Source: Neoarius graeffei
Taxonomy: Eukaryota; Chordata; Actinopteri; Siluriformes; Ariidae
Reading direction: 5' to 3'
Assembly (NCBI RefSeq): GCF_027579695.1
Contig: NC_083571.1
Location: 45,750,390 to 45,814,389, forward strand
Length of the DNA stretch: 64,000 nt
Below the pieces are notes generated by a model. The model was not told the origin of the DNA, did not search any database, and worked only from the letters and a program-made list of their open reading frames with translations. The position numbers and the translations under genes are program-made. Positions 33,316 to 43,399 of the stretch are shown piece by piece (position 1 is the stretch's first letter; each line of letters starts with the position of its first letter).

Positions 33316-33917
33316 CGAACCCAGAATCAGAACAGAACCTGTTCCCTATTGGTCGAAAAGGTGCATCAGTGCTGGCCCTGCAATAGATTGATGCCCTGTC
33401 CAGGATGCACCCTACGTCTTCTTCAAACTCATCTGAGATTGGCTCCTCACCCAGTAGTTCTCATATTGTGAATGTGTCCACCTGTATCCTGAACCTCCAG
33501 GACCATCAGCGCTCATTACTCAGCACAACGTTTCATCCCGAACAAAGAGGTCAAAATGTCAGCAGTTTAATTAACAGCTACAAACGTGTTAATTCCAGAA
33601 TGCGCACGAGCGCCTCATTAACATCTGAACAGGAAGGAAGTAGCACCTGCACGCCACACACTCAGATGACGTCACATAGAAAACTACTGTCCTAGTGACT
33701 GTTTAACTACAGCAGAATAACCTGTTTATAATAACACTCAGACCGAGTCTTCTCCCAAGGATTCCAGAGGTTCATGTTCTGAAATTAAACCAAACAAACC
33801 CAAACGTTTCTCAGCAGTGACACAGCAAACGCTCTGTCTACTGTCTAGCTCACAGAACCGCACATAAACACCCCAAACACATGGAATATTTATTCAGATC
33901 TGCTCTTCCATACTTAC

Positions 33918-33968
33918 ATTTTCAGTCTCTCGCTCATTTACAGTGGGTAAAGGCATCCGGGTCGACAT
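33918..33968 (-). CDS. Candidate first coding exon of a host gene
   Basis: The minus strand reads ATG followed by 16 codons (MSTRMPLPTVNERETEN) and then GTAAGT, a consensus donor, in phase 0. Bases upstream of the ATG (AAACC before ATG) fit a vertebrate start, and the preceding 350 bp to about 34,340 is not repeat and is fairly GC-rich, as a promoter and 5' UTR would be. The rest of the gene would lie to the left, with repeats in its first intron. I do not recognise the peptide. No later exon was identified, so this stays a candidate. Confidence 0.45.
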
Positions 33969-34440
33969 GGTTTGAGTTCTGAGGCCGGTTCTAAGCTAAC
34001 GCGTCAGTCAGTCAGTCAGTCCCTGCTGGACCCTGCATCCCTAACGGCCTGTCTCTCAGACCGGTCCAAACGAACTTCCGGAAGTCCAAAATCCATATAT
34101 GGTGGTACCAGAATAAAGATGCTCTGCTGTTACTCCATCACCCTTCTATGACTCGTGTGTGTGTGTGTATGGATGCGAGAGCATGTGAGCTGTATACCAA
34201 ATGTATCCGTGCTCCCTACATAGACTCCCTAATGTTAAAGTAACGGTATCAGGACTCAGCAAGCTTCAGCTATTGACTTCTGCCACCTGCCGGAAGTATG
34301 ATTAAGCTGCATGCAGTCCGAGAGTCCTCTCCACACGCATGCGCACAAGAAGGAACGCAGGTCTTGAGATGCTGAAGGCAAAAACAGGTGCACCATGGAC
34401 TGTGAATTGAGATAAACTTTCATTCTAAATTTCTCTTATT
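33969..34440. promoter_or_regulatory. Possible promoter and 5' UTR of the minus-strand candidate gene
   Basis: Repeat-free, with GTCAGTCAGTCAGTCAGTCC at 34,005 and a short GTGTGTGTGT tract at 34,158. No TATA box is obvious. Its role is inferred only from its place upstream of the 33,918-33,968 exon. Confidence 0.3.
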
Positions 34441-34524
34441 TCACTACACTGCAAAAAGTAAAATCTAACCAAGATTAAATATCTTAAATCAAGACAAAAT
34501 ATGCTTGTTATTTGCTTGCCAAGG

Positions 34525-34655
34525 GGCGGCATGGTGGTGTAGTGGTTAGCGCTGTCGCCTCACAGCAAGAAGGTCCTGGGTTCGAGCCCTGGGGCCGGCG
34601 AGGGCCTTTCTGTGTGGAGTTTGCATGTTCTGCGTGGGTTTGCTCCGGTTTCCCC
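34525..34655 (+). repeat. SINE 5' fragment joined to LINE sequence
   Basis: Head and part of the core end abruptly at GGTTTCCCCC, where LINE sequence TGGTTTTAATTGAGG begins. Confidence 0.85.
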
Positions 34656-34902
34656 CTGGTTTTAATTGAGGATCAAAGTGTCTTACTGATAGCAGGGTTG
34701 AGTTCGTGCAATTTGTTTTTGGGACATTTATCCCATTCAGTCTGCCACTTACTTAAAATATAGGATGCTGGTACAGGTCTGAGGCTGGGATTTTACATTC
34801 AGTGACCACCTTAGTGAGAGCTCTTTTGGACACATTACCTGCCTGCTCATTAGACCTGCGGGGCCAACATGGCCTGGAATACAAAAAATAATAATAATAA
34901 TG
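34656..34902 (-). mobile_element. LINE RNase H fragment, duplicate of 15,697-15,945
   Basis: Nearly identical to the LINE piece left of the SINE at 15.95 kb, including the ATAATAATAATAA stretch at the SINE border. Confidence 0.88.
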
Positions 34903-35271
34903 GGCGGCACGGTGGTGTAGTGGTTAGTGCTGTCGCCTCACAGCAAGAAGGTCCGGGTTCGAGCCCCGTGGCCGGCGAGGGCCTTTCTGTGTGGAGTTTG
35001 CATGTTCTCCCCGTGTCCGCGTGGGTTTCCTCCGGGTGCTCCGGTTTCCCCCACAGTCCAAAGACATGCAGGTTAGGTTAACTGGTGACTCTAAATTGAG
35101 CGTAGGTGTGAATGTGAGTGTGAATGGTTGTCTGTGTCTATGTGTCAGCCCTGTGATGACCTGGCGACTTGTCCAGGGTGTACCCCGCCTCTCGCCCGTA
35201 GTCAGCTGGGATAGGCTCTAGCTTGCCTGCGACCCTGTAGAAGGATAAAGCGGCTAGAGATAATGAGATGA
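34903..35271 (+). repeat. DANA/Mermaid-type SINE, sharing its left junction with the 15.95 kb copy
   Basis: Full head and core with the GTGGTTAGTGCTG and TTGAGCGTAGG variants also found at 15.95 kb. The tail is short (GATGAGA) and joins a Kolobok arm. Confidence 0.92.
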
Positions 35272-35856
35272 GACTAGACAGAGAAATCTTTTAGCTTCAA
35301 AATGTTATATCAAACATAATTTTTTGACAACGACAAGTATATTAATTTTGCGACCAAAGTCACCTACCCTTTTAATTTCCGCGCGGTAGTGAAACGTGAT
35401 GTCATCGGCAGGTTCCCCTTCTTGTGTACCACGTGTCGGTCTATTTTTAGACCAGGAAACCCCCAAAGTGAGAGAGTCATTTCTCCTCGTATATGGGAGC
35501 CAAAAAAATTGCGAAAAATTTTGAGTTAATCTTTCAGTTAGCTAGATTTATTGGTATTAGCTAGATTTATTGGTATTATTTTTATCGCGTTCTATCCGCC
35601 ATTGCTGATAATATGTGCCACGTCACACGTCACATGGTACACAAGAAGGGGAACCTGCCGATGACATCACGCGCGGAAATTAAAAGGGTAGGTGACTTTG
35701 GTCGCAAAATTTATATACTTGTCATTGTCAAAAAATTATGTTTGATATATCATTTTGAAGCTAAAAGATTTCTCTATCTAGTGATACCATTTATATATGT
35801 TGTCAAAATATATTGTATTTTATGCCAAAGAATACATCCAATGGTGGAATGGCACT
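35272..35856. mobile_element. Kolobok-type fold-back MITE, left end lost
   Basis: Two arms of about 125 bp are inverse copies (35,275-35,402 and 35,660-35,785, TAGACAGAGAAATCTTTTAG and inverse). The right outer end is GGCACT followed by TTAA (35857-35860). The left outer end is missing at the SINE border. A 20-bp unit TTAGCTAGATTTATTGGTA is tandemly doubled in the loop (35,537-35,577). Confidence 0.7.
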
Positions 35857-35900
35857 TTAAGCATTTTTTACCTCAATTATCTTAATAAGGTATTATAACT

Positions 35901-36280
35901 TCTCATCTCATCTCATTATCTCTAGCCGCTTTATCCTGTTCTACAGGGTTGCAGGCAAGCTGGAGCCTATCCCAGCTGGCTACGGGCGAAAGGCGGGGTA
36001 CACCCTGGACAAGTCGCCAGGTCATCACAGGGCTGACACATAGACACAGACAACCATTCACACTCACATTCACACCTACGGTCAATTTAGAGTCACCAGT
36101 TAACCTAACCTGCATGTCTTTGGACTGTGGGGGAAACCGGAGCACCCGGAGGAAACCCACGCGGACACGGGGAGAACATGCAAACTCCACACAGAAAGGC
36201 CCTCGCCGGCCACGGGGCTTGAACCCGGACCTTCTTGCTGTGAGGCAACAGCGCTAACCACTACACCACCGTGCCGCCCT
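35901..36280 (-). repeat. DANA/Mermaid-type SINE with 12-bp target duplication
   Basis: Full-length, flanked by GGTATTATAACT (35889-35900, 36281-36292). Confidence 0.93.
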
Positions 36281-36855
36281 GGTATTATAACTTGTTATTG
36301 AGATTTTTTATTACTGGTTATGAGTAAGTTCTGTCTTAAAATGAGAATTACCGTAATTTCATCGGTGTTATATTAATCATGACAAGTTTGTCAAAGTCAG
36401 AATTTCTTATTTCAAGCATCTTATCCTTTCTTTTAATCTCTTAACACAAAACAGATAACGAAATGAAATGAATTGTTGTATTGTCAATCTGGCAATAAAT
36501 ATAGGCTACAAAATGGATTGGTTTGTTGTTTTGATTTTGATTTATTTGGCGGTCTCAGTTGGTATAAACACTTACTTAAACAGACCACACCAATATGCCC
36601 AGATGAAATAGTCAAACTGTTGGTTGGGGGACAAAGTATCTCGTATGTTAAAGTGAGTAGTACAAATCTACTTGCTTACACTAGTTTTAAGTCATCTGTG
36701 GGGTTTCTAAAGTTAGATACATGTACTTGTTTTTAAAAATCTTGCCAAGTCAAATTTTCTTGTTCTGTTGGCAGATAATTTTGCTTATTTTAAGTAAAAT
36801 ATTCCTCATTTTATTACTTTTTTCTTGTTTTTGTAAGCCGAGTTTTTGCAGTGAA

Positions 36856-37213
36856 GGTGGTGTAGTGGTTAGCACTGTCGCCTCACAGCAAGAAGGTCCG
36901 GGTTCAAGCCCTGTGACCAGCGAGGGCCTTTCTGTGTGGAGTTTGCATGTTCTCCCCGTGTCCGCGTGGGTTTCCTCCGGGTGCTCCGGTTTCCCCCACA
37001 GTCCAAAGACATGCAGGTTAGGTTAACTGGTGACTCTAAATTGAGCGTAGGTGTGAATGTGAGTGTGAATGGTTGTCTGTGTCTATGTGTCAGCCCTGTG
37101 ATGACCTGGCGACTTGTCCAGGGTGTACCCCGCCTTTCGCCCGTAGTCAACTGGGATAGGCTCCGGCTTGCCTGTGACCCTGTAGAACAGGATAAAGCGG
37201 CTACAGATAATGA
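36856..37213 (+). repeat. DANA/Mermaid-type SINE, extreme 5' end missing
   Basis: Starts at GGTGGTGTAGTGG, directly after the CACTA-like right end. It carries the same TTGAGCGTAGG variant as the 15.95 and 34.9 kb copies. Confidence 0.92.
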
Positions 37214-37431
37214 GATGAGATGATATTTCATGTAGTAATTCAGATTAAAATCTCAAACCTGGGCTTGCTTTTAACACTGTTAACACCAACACTCTGCTGC
37301 ACTGCCTCTCTGATCTCCTGGTCGACCCTGCACTTATTTTATGGATAAAGGACTTTTTAAAAGACAGACCACAGCATGTGTTTTTAAACGGTTTTAAATC
37401 CAGCACAATGGTTTTAAAGACAGGGCTGCCC

Positions 37432-38773
37432 CAGGGGTGTCACTAGGCCTTTTTACTGGGGCACGTCACCTCAGAGCGTTTTTTAACATAGTTACTGGGA
37501 GACCAAATGGTCTCCCAGTGGCCAGATTTGGTCTCCTAGTCAATGCCAAACCAGCTTCGCTGGGAGACCAAATTTTAAACCAAGTTATGTTTTATCATTT
37601 GGTTCAATCAGTTGCAATTAATTAACCAAGTACCATGTAAGTATACATTTAACAAGCAAAACGAAGATCTATGTTATAAGATATACACACAAGATCATGT
37701 TGGTTAAGAAAAACAAAACTAAAATTTGGTTACTGAGATGGCTGATGTCAGAATCCGATGTCATTACTGTGTAACTTTGAGTGTCTTTGACATAACATTT
37801 GTGCTTGGTAATTGCTCTTGATAGCTGTGTAGTCACTGTGGTGTGTTTGTCTGTATGGTGATTGGTGAACCATTTTGCATCACAGAATATGCCGTAGCGG
37901 TGCAGCCGCATGGACTCTGGGGCCTATGACTGTATTGCCCAGACCAGTTGGTCTCCTAGTGAAAAATCCTTAAAAAATGCTCTGGGCACGTGCCCCAGTA
38001 AAAATCAGCTGTGCCCCAGTAAGAAAATGTTGAAAGATTTTCGTAACAAACTAGTTTCTTTGCCAGATCATTTATCTACTGTAAGTTGTAGGACAGAGTG
38101 TGTTTCAAACTTCTATCGCCGCTTCTTTCTAACTAATTTTCTGATTGGTCTGGGAGATTCTCACTGTAAACATTGCGTGCGTGCGGCATGACATGAGTCC
38201 ATTTAGCCAACTGGAGAGATGAGTCTACTCTTTGGATGAGTCAGAGAACGGGCTCTGGATGAGTTAAGGTAGCGCAAAGTTTTTGCAACAAAACTAAGCA
38301 AAACATATTCTAACAAACCCATTAAACTACATCGAATTAAATGATATTAAATTACTTTTCCAGATGGATATCAGACAATTCTTCTCACGAAGCAGAGACA
38401 GGGCAGGGAAACAGTGACAGATGAGGAGGAGGGTGAGAGAGGTAAGATTAAGGTTGTAGGCTATGTGCTAGTCAGTCATAACTAACCAGCTAAGTTCGTG
38501 AATCGTGAGAGTTGAGGTGACACGTTTAGCATCAGCATGCATTAAAAGCCCAAATGCCAACAATAAATTTTTTTGGGGACTGGGATGTGTTTTCTGTCTC
38601 GTTGACCTATTCCTCGCATAACTTCATCCACGAGAGCATGAGAATTATCCACTTTGCATAGGTTGGGGACAGGAATGTTAAGGTGCATTGTGTGTGGGGG
38701 GGGGCAGGGGGGCATTTTGTGTGTGTCGGGGGGGCAGTGCCCCAGTAAAGCTTAATTCCTAGTGACGCCCCTG
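37432..38773 (+). mobile_element. hAT element inserted in the LINE reverse transcriptase
   Basis: Ends CAGGGGTGTCACTAGG and inverse (CCTAGTGACGCCCCTG), then TTTACTGGGGCAC on both sides a little further in. The flanking 8 bp GGCTGCCC are duplicated exactly (37424-37431, 38774-38781). A short transposase start, MDIRQFFSRSRDRAGKQ (38,364-38,417), follows CTTTTCCAG and resembles the N-terminus of a group of hAT transposases; the rest of the gene is gone. Confidence 0.93.
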
Positions 38774-38781
38774 GGCTGCCC

Positions 38782-39371
38782 CAGGGCTGTGTTCTGTCTC
38801 CCATTCTCTTCTCTGTCTATACTCCTGTAGCAGAGAAGGAATGACTCTCTTAAAGTACACGGATGACATGGCCTTGGTAGCCCATCTGACTGACTCCCAG
38901 GCAATGCAACATTATCAGCAGGACGTTCACACCCTGGTCCAAACCTTTGCTGAAAGCTCATTAGAGCTGAACATCTCAAAGACGAAGGAACTGTGCTGTG
39001 GGTCCAGGGGGAAAAACCCAGAGCACTTGTTCCAACCGCTCAGCATCCACAGTCAGCTGGTGGAGCAGGTACAGACTTTTAAGTATCTTGGGATAGAGAT
39101 CGACACCTGCCTGTCCTTTTCACAACATGCTGACTCTGTCTACAAAAAGGCACAACAGCATCTCTACCTGCTTAGGAAACTGAGGACTTTTAATGTCAGC
39201 AAAGACATTTTAACACTTGTTTATAGATCACTCATTAAATCCACTCTCATCTACAATATTTCAACCTGGTTCAAGTTCCTCACTACTACCACCAAAACAA
39301 AACTCTCCCGCATAATAAATCAGGCCAGTAAAATAACCAGAACAGCCCAACTACCTCTGACTGAGCTGTAG
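38782..39371 (+). pseudogene. LINE reverse transcriptase C-terminal part
   Basis: It contains LLKYTDDMALVAHL (YxDD active site as YTDD), LELNISKTKELCCG, FKYLGIEID and a LRKLRTFNVSKDILTLVYRS block, the usual order in L2-like LINEs, and ends with TRTAQLPLTEL. The frame 38,841-39,371 is open over 176 codons; the upstream RT motif piece is separated by the hAT. Confidence 0.88.
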
Positions 39372-39656
39372 AGGCACTCAGTGATGAGGAAAGCCACCCT
39401 TATCACTGAAGACCTTTCCCACCCCCTGCACCACTCCTTCATGTTGCTGCCATCTGGCAGACAATACAGAACCCCACTGGCCCGGAAAACATCTATAAGA
39501 AATCATTCATCCCCTTTGCAATAATTGTTCTAAACAGCACAAAATAGGTTGCACTATTTGTTGCTGTGTGTGAATGTGTTTGTGTGTTTTTAATTTCTGT
39601 TGAAGTCGTGTCTAAGACAAATTTCTATTTTTTTTTACTGAAGAACAGACAATAAA

Positions 39657-39731
39657 GTTTCTAATCTAATCTAATCTAATCTAATCTAATCTAATCTAAT
39701 CTAATCTAATCTAATCTAATCTAATCTAATC
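39657..39731 (+). repeat. (TCTAA)n tail of the LINE
   Basis: About fifteen TCTAA units follow AATAAAGTT. It marks the LINE 3' end. Confidence 0.95.
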
Positions 39732-40483
39732 TTGTACTTGCAATAATTACAGTGGTGCCCTTAAGTTTGTGAACCCTTTAGAATTTTCTATATTTCTGCA
39801 TAAATATGACTGAAAACATCATCAGATTTTCACACAAGTCCTAAAAGTAAATCAAGAGAACCCAGTTAAACAAACAAGACAAAAGTATTATACTTGGTCA
39901 TTCATTTATTGAGGAAAATGATCCAATATTACATATCTGTGAGTGGCAAAAGTATGTGAACCTCTCGGATTGGCAATTAATTTGAAGGTGAAATTAGAGT
40001 CAAGTGTTTTCAATCAATGGGGTGACAATCAGGTGTGAGTGGGCACCCTGTTTTATTTAAAGAACAGGGATCTATCAAAGTCTGATCTTCACAACACATG
40101 TTTGTGGAAGTGTATCATGGCACAAACAAAGGAGATTTCTGAGGACCTCAGAAAAAAAACGTTGTTGATGCTCATCAGTCTGGAAAAGGTTATAAAACCA
40201 TCTCTAAAGAGTTTGGACTCCACCAATCCACAGTCAGACAGATTGTGTACAAATGGAGGAAATTCAAGACCATTGTTACCCTCCCCAGGAGTGGTCGACC
40301 AACAAAGATCACTCCAAGAGCAAGGCGTGTAATAGTCGGCGAGGTCATAAAGGACCCTAGGGTAACTTCTAAGCAACTGAAGGCCTCTCTCACATTGGCT
40401 AATGTTAATGTTCATGAGTCCACCATCAGGAGAACACTGAACAACAGTGATGTGCATGGCAGGGTTACAAGAAGAAAGCCAGT

Positions 40484-40595
40484 GTCAGGATGGCTGAGTG
40501 GTCTAAGGCGCCAGACTCAAGGCTTAGTCCTTCCCTCACTGCATGAGGATTCTGGTCTCTGAATGGAGGCGTGGGTTCGAATCCCACTTCTGGCA
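40484..40595 (+). tRNA. tRNA-Leu(CAA) with intron, inside a Tc1 element
   Basis: The acceptor strand GTCAGGA pairs with TTCTGGC (with G-T pairs). A box TGGCTGAGTGG and B box GGTTCGAATCC are perfect. The anticodon stem CCAGA/TCTGG holds loop CTCAAG with CAA at 40,518-40,520; a 28-nt intron (40,522-40,549) follows position 37, as in vertebrate tRNA-Leu(CAA). The long variable arm is of leucine type. TTTTTT at 40,605-40,610 is a Pol III terminator. It looks expressible, but the acceptor stem has weak pairs, so it may be a pseudogene. Confidence 0.8.
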
Positions 40596-40610
40596 TGAGT
40601 ATACTTTTTT

Positions 40611-40964
40611 GGGGCAGCACGGTGGTGTAGTGATTAGCACAGTCGCCTTACAGCAAGAAGGTTCTGGGTTCGAACCCAGCGGCCAGCAAGGGCCTTTCTG
40701 TGTGGAGTTTGCATGTTGCGTGTTTCCTCTGGGTGCTCTGGTTTCCCCCACAGTCCAAAGACATGTAGTTATGTTAATGTGGGGCGGCCTTGGGCTAAAG
40801 TGCCCTTGAGCACCTAACCCAGACTGCTCCCCGGGCGCTCTAGTGTGGCTGCCCACTGCTCTGGGTCTGTGTGTGTGTGTTCACTGCTTCAGATGGGTTA
40901 AATACAGAGGATGAATTTCATTGTACTTGAAGTGTGCATGTGACAAACAAAGGTTTCTTCTTCC
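40611..40964 (+). repeat. SINE with GTGCCCTTGAGCACC tail, downstream of the tRNA-Leu
   Basis: The head GGGGCAGCACGGTGGTGTAG and core match the DANA/Mermaid type, but the 3' half differs: GTGCCCTTGAGCACCTAACC…GTGACAAACAAAGGTTTCTT. The same 3' half occurs at 23.5-24.4 kb and 54.2 kb. Confidence 0.88.
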
Positions 40965-42017
40965 ACTGCTCTCCAAAAAGAATATTGCTGCTTGTCTGCA
41001 GTTTGCTAAAGATCACATGGACAAGCCAGAAGGCTATTGGAAAAATGTTTTGTGGATGGATGAGACCAAAATAGAACTTTTTGGTTTAAATGAGAAGCGT
41101 TATGTTTGGAGAAAGGAAAACACTGCATTCCAGCATAAGAACCTTATCCCATCTGTGAAACATGGTGGTGGTAGTATCATGGTTTGGGCCTGTTTTGCTG
41201 CATCTGGGTCAGGATGGCTTGCTATCATTGATGGAACAATGAATTCTGAATTATGCCAGCAAATTCTAAAGGAAAATGTCAGGACATCTGTCCATGAACT
41301 GAATCTCAAGAGAAGCTGGGTCATGTAGCAAGACAACGACCCTAAGCACACAAGTCGTTCTACCAAAGGATGATTAAAGAAGAATAAAGCTAATGTTTTG
41401 GAATAGCCATGTCAAAGTCCTGACCTTAATCCAATCGAAATGTTGTGGAAGGACCTGAAGCGAGCAGTTCATGTGAGGAAACCCACCAACATCCCAGAGT
41501 TGAAGCTGTTCTGTACGGAGGAATGGGCTAAAATTCCTCCAAGCCGGTGTGCAGGACTGATCAACAGTTACCGGAACCGTTTAGTTGCGGTTATTGCTGC
41601 ACAAGGGGGTCACACCAGATACTGAAAGCAAAGGTTCACATACTTTTGCCACTCACAGATATGTAATATTGGATCATTTTCCTCAATAAATAAATGACCA
41701 AGTGTAATATTTTTGTCTTATTTGTTTAACTGGACTCTCTTTATCTACTTTTAGGACTTGTGTGAAAATCTGATGATGTTTTAGGTCATATTTATGCAGA
41801 AATATAGAAAATTCTAAAGGTTTCACAAACTTTCAAGCACCACTGTACATTATACCACTGCCTCACATAAAACACATCCAGTTCAAGTAGGGCTTAAAGC
41901 TTATATGCAGAACCATGGCTTCACTTTTTGTTTATAAATGCCTTGAGACCTCAAGAATGGCATAGGAATAGTTTTAAGCATTAACAATAAATCTAATATA
42001 GTAATTTTTACGATTAA

Positions 42018-42700
42018 AGTGATTCATATAGGTAGCGGTCTGAGTGAATTACCTTGACATCTGTGACGTCACAGCAGGAAGGCTATTGGTCTCATCGCCA
42101 TTTCCGCTATACTAAAACACAGAGCTGACTGCAACTCCGAGCTTCCATTTTGAGCTAATTTATCACCATGCCATGTAGATGTGTTGCTGGCCGGTGCAGC
42201 AACACGACAGAAGGTGGATTTACTGTATGTTGCATTCATGGCCCAAGAATGTTCAAACTGCAAAGATTTGGACGCGTTTTGCGAGAAATTCACGGATTGG
42301 GCGTCTACTGCACATTTTACTGAGGACTCGTATGAAACCTCTGATCTGTTGAGGAGCGTTGGCTATAAGCCCGTATTGAAAGAGGGTACAGTACCAGCAA
42401 TTAAGAAAAGAAGACTATAAGAAAAGGAAAGTAAGTTCAGTTGCACCAGTTCTCCCAGAGTGTGAGCCGAGCAGTAATGGCAGAGTACTCAGTATGGAGA
42501 ATGAGTGGATCAGTCATCAGACTTCTGCGCTGGATATGCTCTCTCCCCCCCCCCCCCCCAGCTGAATATGCTTGCCTCAGCAGCAGTATCTCACCCTTAC
42601 GTGGAAGAAGTGAATGAACGAAGAACTGAAAGTCAGATTGTTTCAAAACAATCGGCCACAAGCTCAGCCTTCAAAAGCGAGAACACAGACGGGTAAGACA
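42018..42700 (+). mobile_element. Kolobok-type THAP element, left end and first exons
   Basis: TTAA (42014-42017) is followed by AGTGATTCATATAGG, similar to the AGTGCATATC terminus of the complete element at 50.9 kb. A THAP exon follows 150 bp inside. The right end was not found, so the extent given covers only the part seen. Confidence 0.45.
42168..42420 (+). pseudogene. THAP-domain exon, frame broken
   Basis: It starts MPCRCVAGRCSNTTEGGFTV with the two N-terminal zinc cysteines. After a frame change (between about 42,200 and 42,290) it continues FTDWASTAHFTEDSYETSDL, containing the AHFTEDSY block that holds the last ligand, although the third cysteine is changed (STAH). It ends VPAIKKRRL. 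The domain is not functional. Confidence 0.65.
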
Positions 42701-43078
42701 CGACTCTCTCATTCGGCTACATAACAACAAAAACAACACTTGTTGTTTACCTGCATTTAGATTCATACATGTAATTTGTATTGTGCATTTAATTTACCAG
42801 TGTAAGATTATTTAATTTGCTTCAGAATGTGATTGTCTCAGTTCATCTGATTATTTAACTAGCCTTTTACATTTTATCAGTGAAAATGCATGCATGCACA
42901 TACTCTAGTAACATGCAAGAGTTAAAAGTCCTCTTATTTTAAGGCATTCGTGAATGTTTCTGCTTACATGTATTGCTTGAAAATGTTCAGTAAACACCTG
43001 TTCTAAATGCACCCTGGTCATCGTATGTATGTATGTATGTATGTATGTATGTATGTATGTATGTATGTATGTATGTAT
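42700..43078. other. No gene; ATAC/GTAT microsatellite at the right end
   Basis: GTAT units run from 43,022 to 43,078. The rest is AT-rich without a recognised feature. Confidence 0.6.
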
Positions 43079-43355
43079 ACACTCACAGAACACTTTATTA
43101 GGAACACCTCTACACCTGTTCATTCATGCAATTATCTAATCAGCCAATCGTGTAATGCATAAAATGTATTACACATTGCATAAATGTAGTGTAATGCATA
43201 AAATCATGCAGATACTGTCCAGCAGCTTCAAGTAATGTTCACATCAACCAGCAGAATGGATGATGTTGACTGTGGTATGACTGTTGGTGCCAGATGGGCT
43301 GGTTTGAGTATTTCTACAACTGCTGATCTTCTGGGATTTTTATGGAAGCATATTG
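43079..43355 (+). mobile_element. Tc1-like family D, 5' end fragment
   Basis: It begins with TACACTCACAGAACACTTTA and TTAGGAACACC, a common fish Tc1 terminus, and reaches the transposase region encoding VGARWAGLSISTTADLLGF (first helix-turn-helix of that family). It stops at a (CA)n tract (43,366-43,398). No 3' part was found. Confidence 0.65.
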
Positions 43356-43362
43356 CTGTCTG

Positions 43363-43398
<36 letters not shown>

Positions 43399-43399
<1 letters not shown>

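Larger units (their letters stand above)
32374..33525. repeat. Tandem duplication of about 520 bp, interrupted by SINE pieces
   Basis: Blocks ACTAATGACACGCCCACTGA…TTTTCAGGTTCCGAAACAA occur at 32,391-32,489 and 32,921-33,018; blocks GAATCAGAACAGAACCTGTT…ATTGTGAATGTGTCCAC occur at 32,686-32,846 and 33,324-33,481, in the same order. Between each pair lies a SINE piece, plus-strand 3' fragment in unit 1 (32,520-32,656), minus-strand partial copy in unit 2 (33,052-33,315). Confidence 0.85.
34447..36853. mobile_element. CACTA-like element (CACTGCAAAAA ends) filled with later insertions
   Basis: Left end CACTGCAAAAAGTAAAATCT and right end TTTTTGCAGTG are inverted; the similarity reaches inwards with CTTGCCAAG at 34,515 and CTTGCCAAG at 36,741 in inverse. 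CACTG termini suggest the CACTA/EnSpm group. Inside lie a SINE-LINE-SINE block, a Kolobok fold-back and another SINE. A truncated SINE abuts the right end, so the target duplication cannot be read. 36,293-36,850 has no gene. Confidence 0.6.
37262..39731 (+). mobile_element. L2-like LINE, 5' truncated, split by a hAT element
   Basis: Coding pieces are 37,265-37,431 and 38,782-39,371. The 3' UTR ends with an AATAAAG signal and (TCTAA)n at 39,657-39,731, a tail type of L2/CR1-like LINEs. The hAT insertion at 37,432-38,773 duplicated 8 bp of the LINE. Confidence 0.88.
40117..41625 (+). pseudogene. Tc1 family A transposase, split by the tRNA-SINE insertion
   Basis: The first part starts MAQTKEISEDLRK (40117) and soon shifts frame in an A-run (40,151-40,158); the second part resumes at 40,965 with LLSKKNIAACLQF. 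Asp of WMDETKIE and the DND motif are present; stops occur at 41,326 and at the VLE-stop-PC position (41,403). It cannot make transposase and must rely on other copies. Confidence 0.92.
39750..41845 (+). mobile_element. Tc1-like family A, copy 3, carrying tRNA-Leu plus SINE
   Basis: Ends as in copies 1 and 2, on TA (39748-39749, 41846-41847). At 2.1 kb it is about 490 bp longer than copy 2. The extra DNA (40,483-40,964) lies in the transposase between the codons for ARRKP and LLSKK and is a tRNA-Leu gene followed by a SINE. Copy 4 has the same insertion at the same place. Confidence 0.95.

Noticed and set aside
39657-39731. Regular 5-bp repeats that could be taken for a CRISPR or satellite array
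   Set aside because: Plain (TCTAA)n tail at a LINE 3' end; no spacers.
42930-43100. Frame rich in YIHT repeats on the minus strand
   Set aside because: Translation of the GTAT microsatellite.
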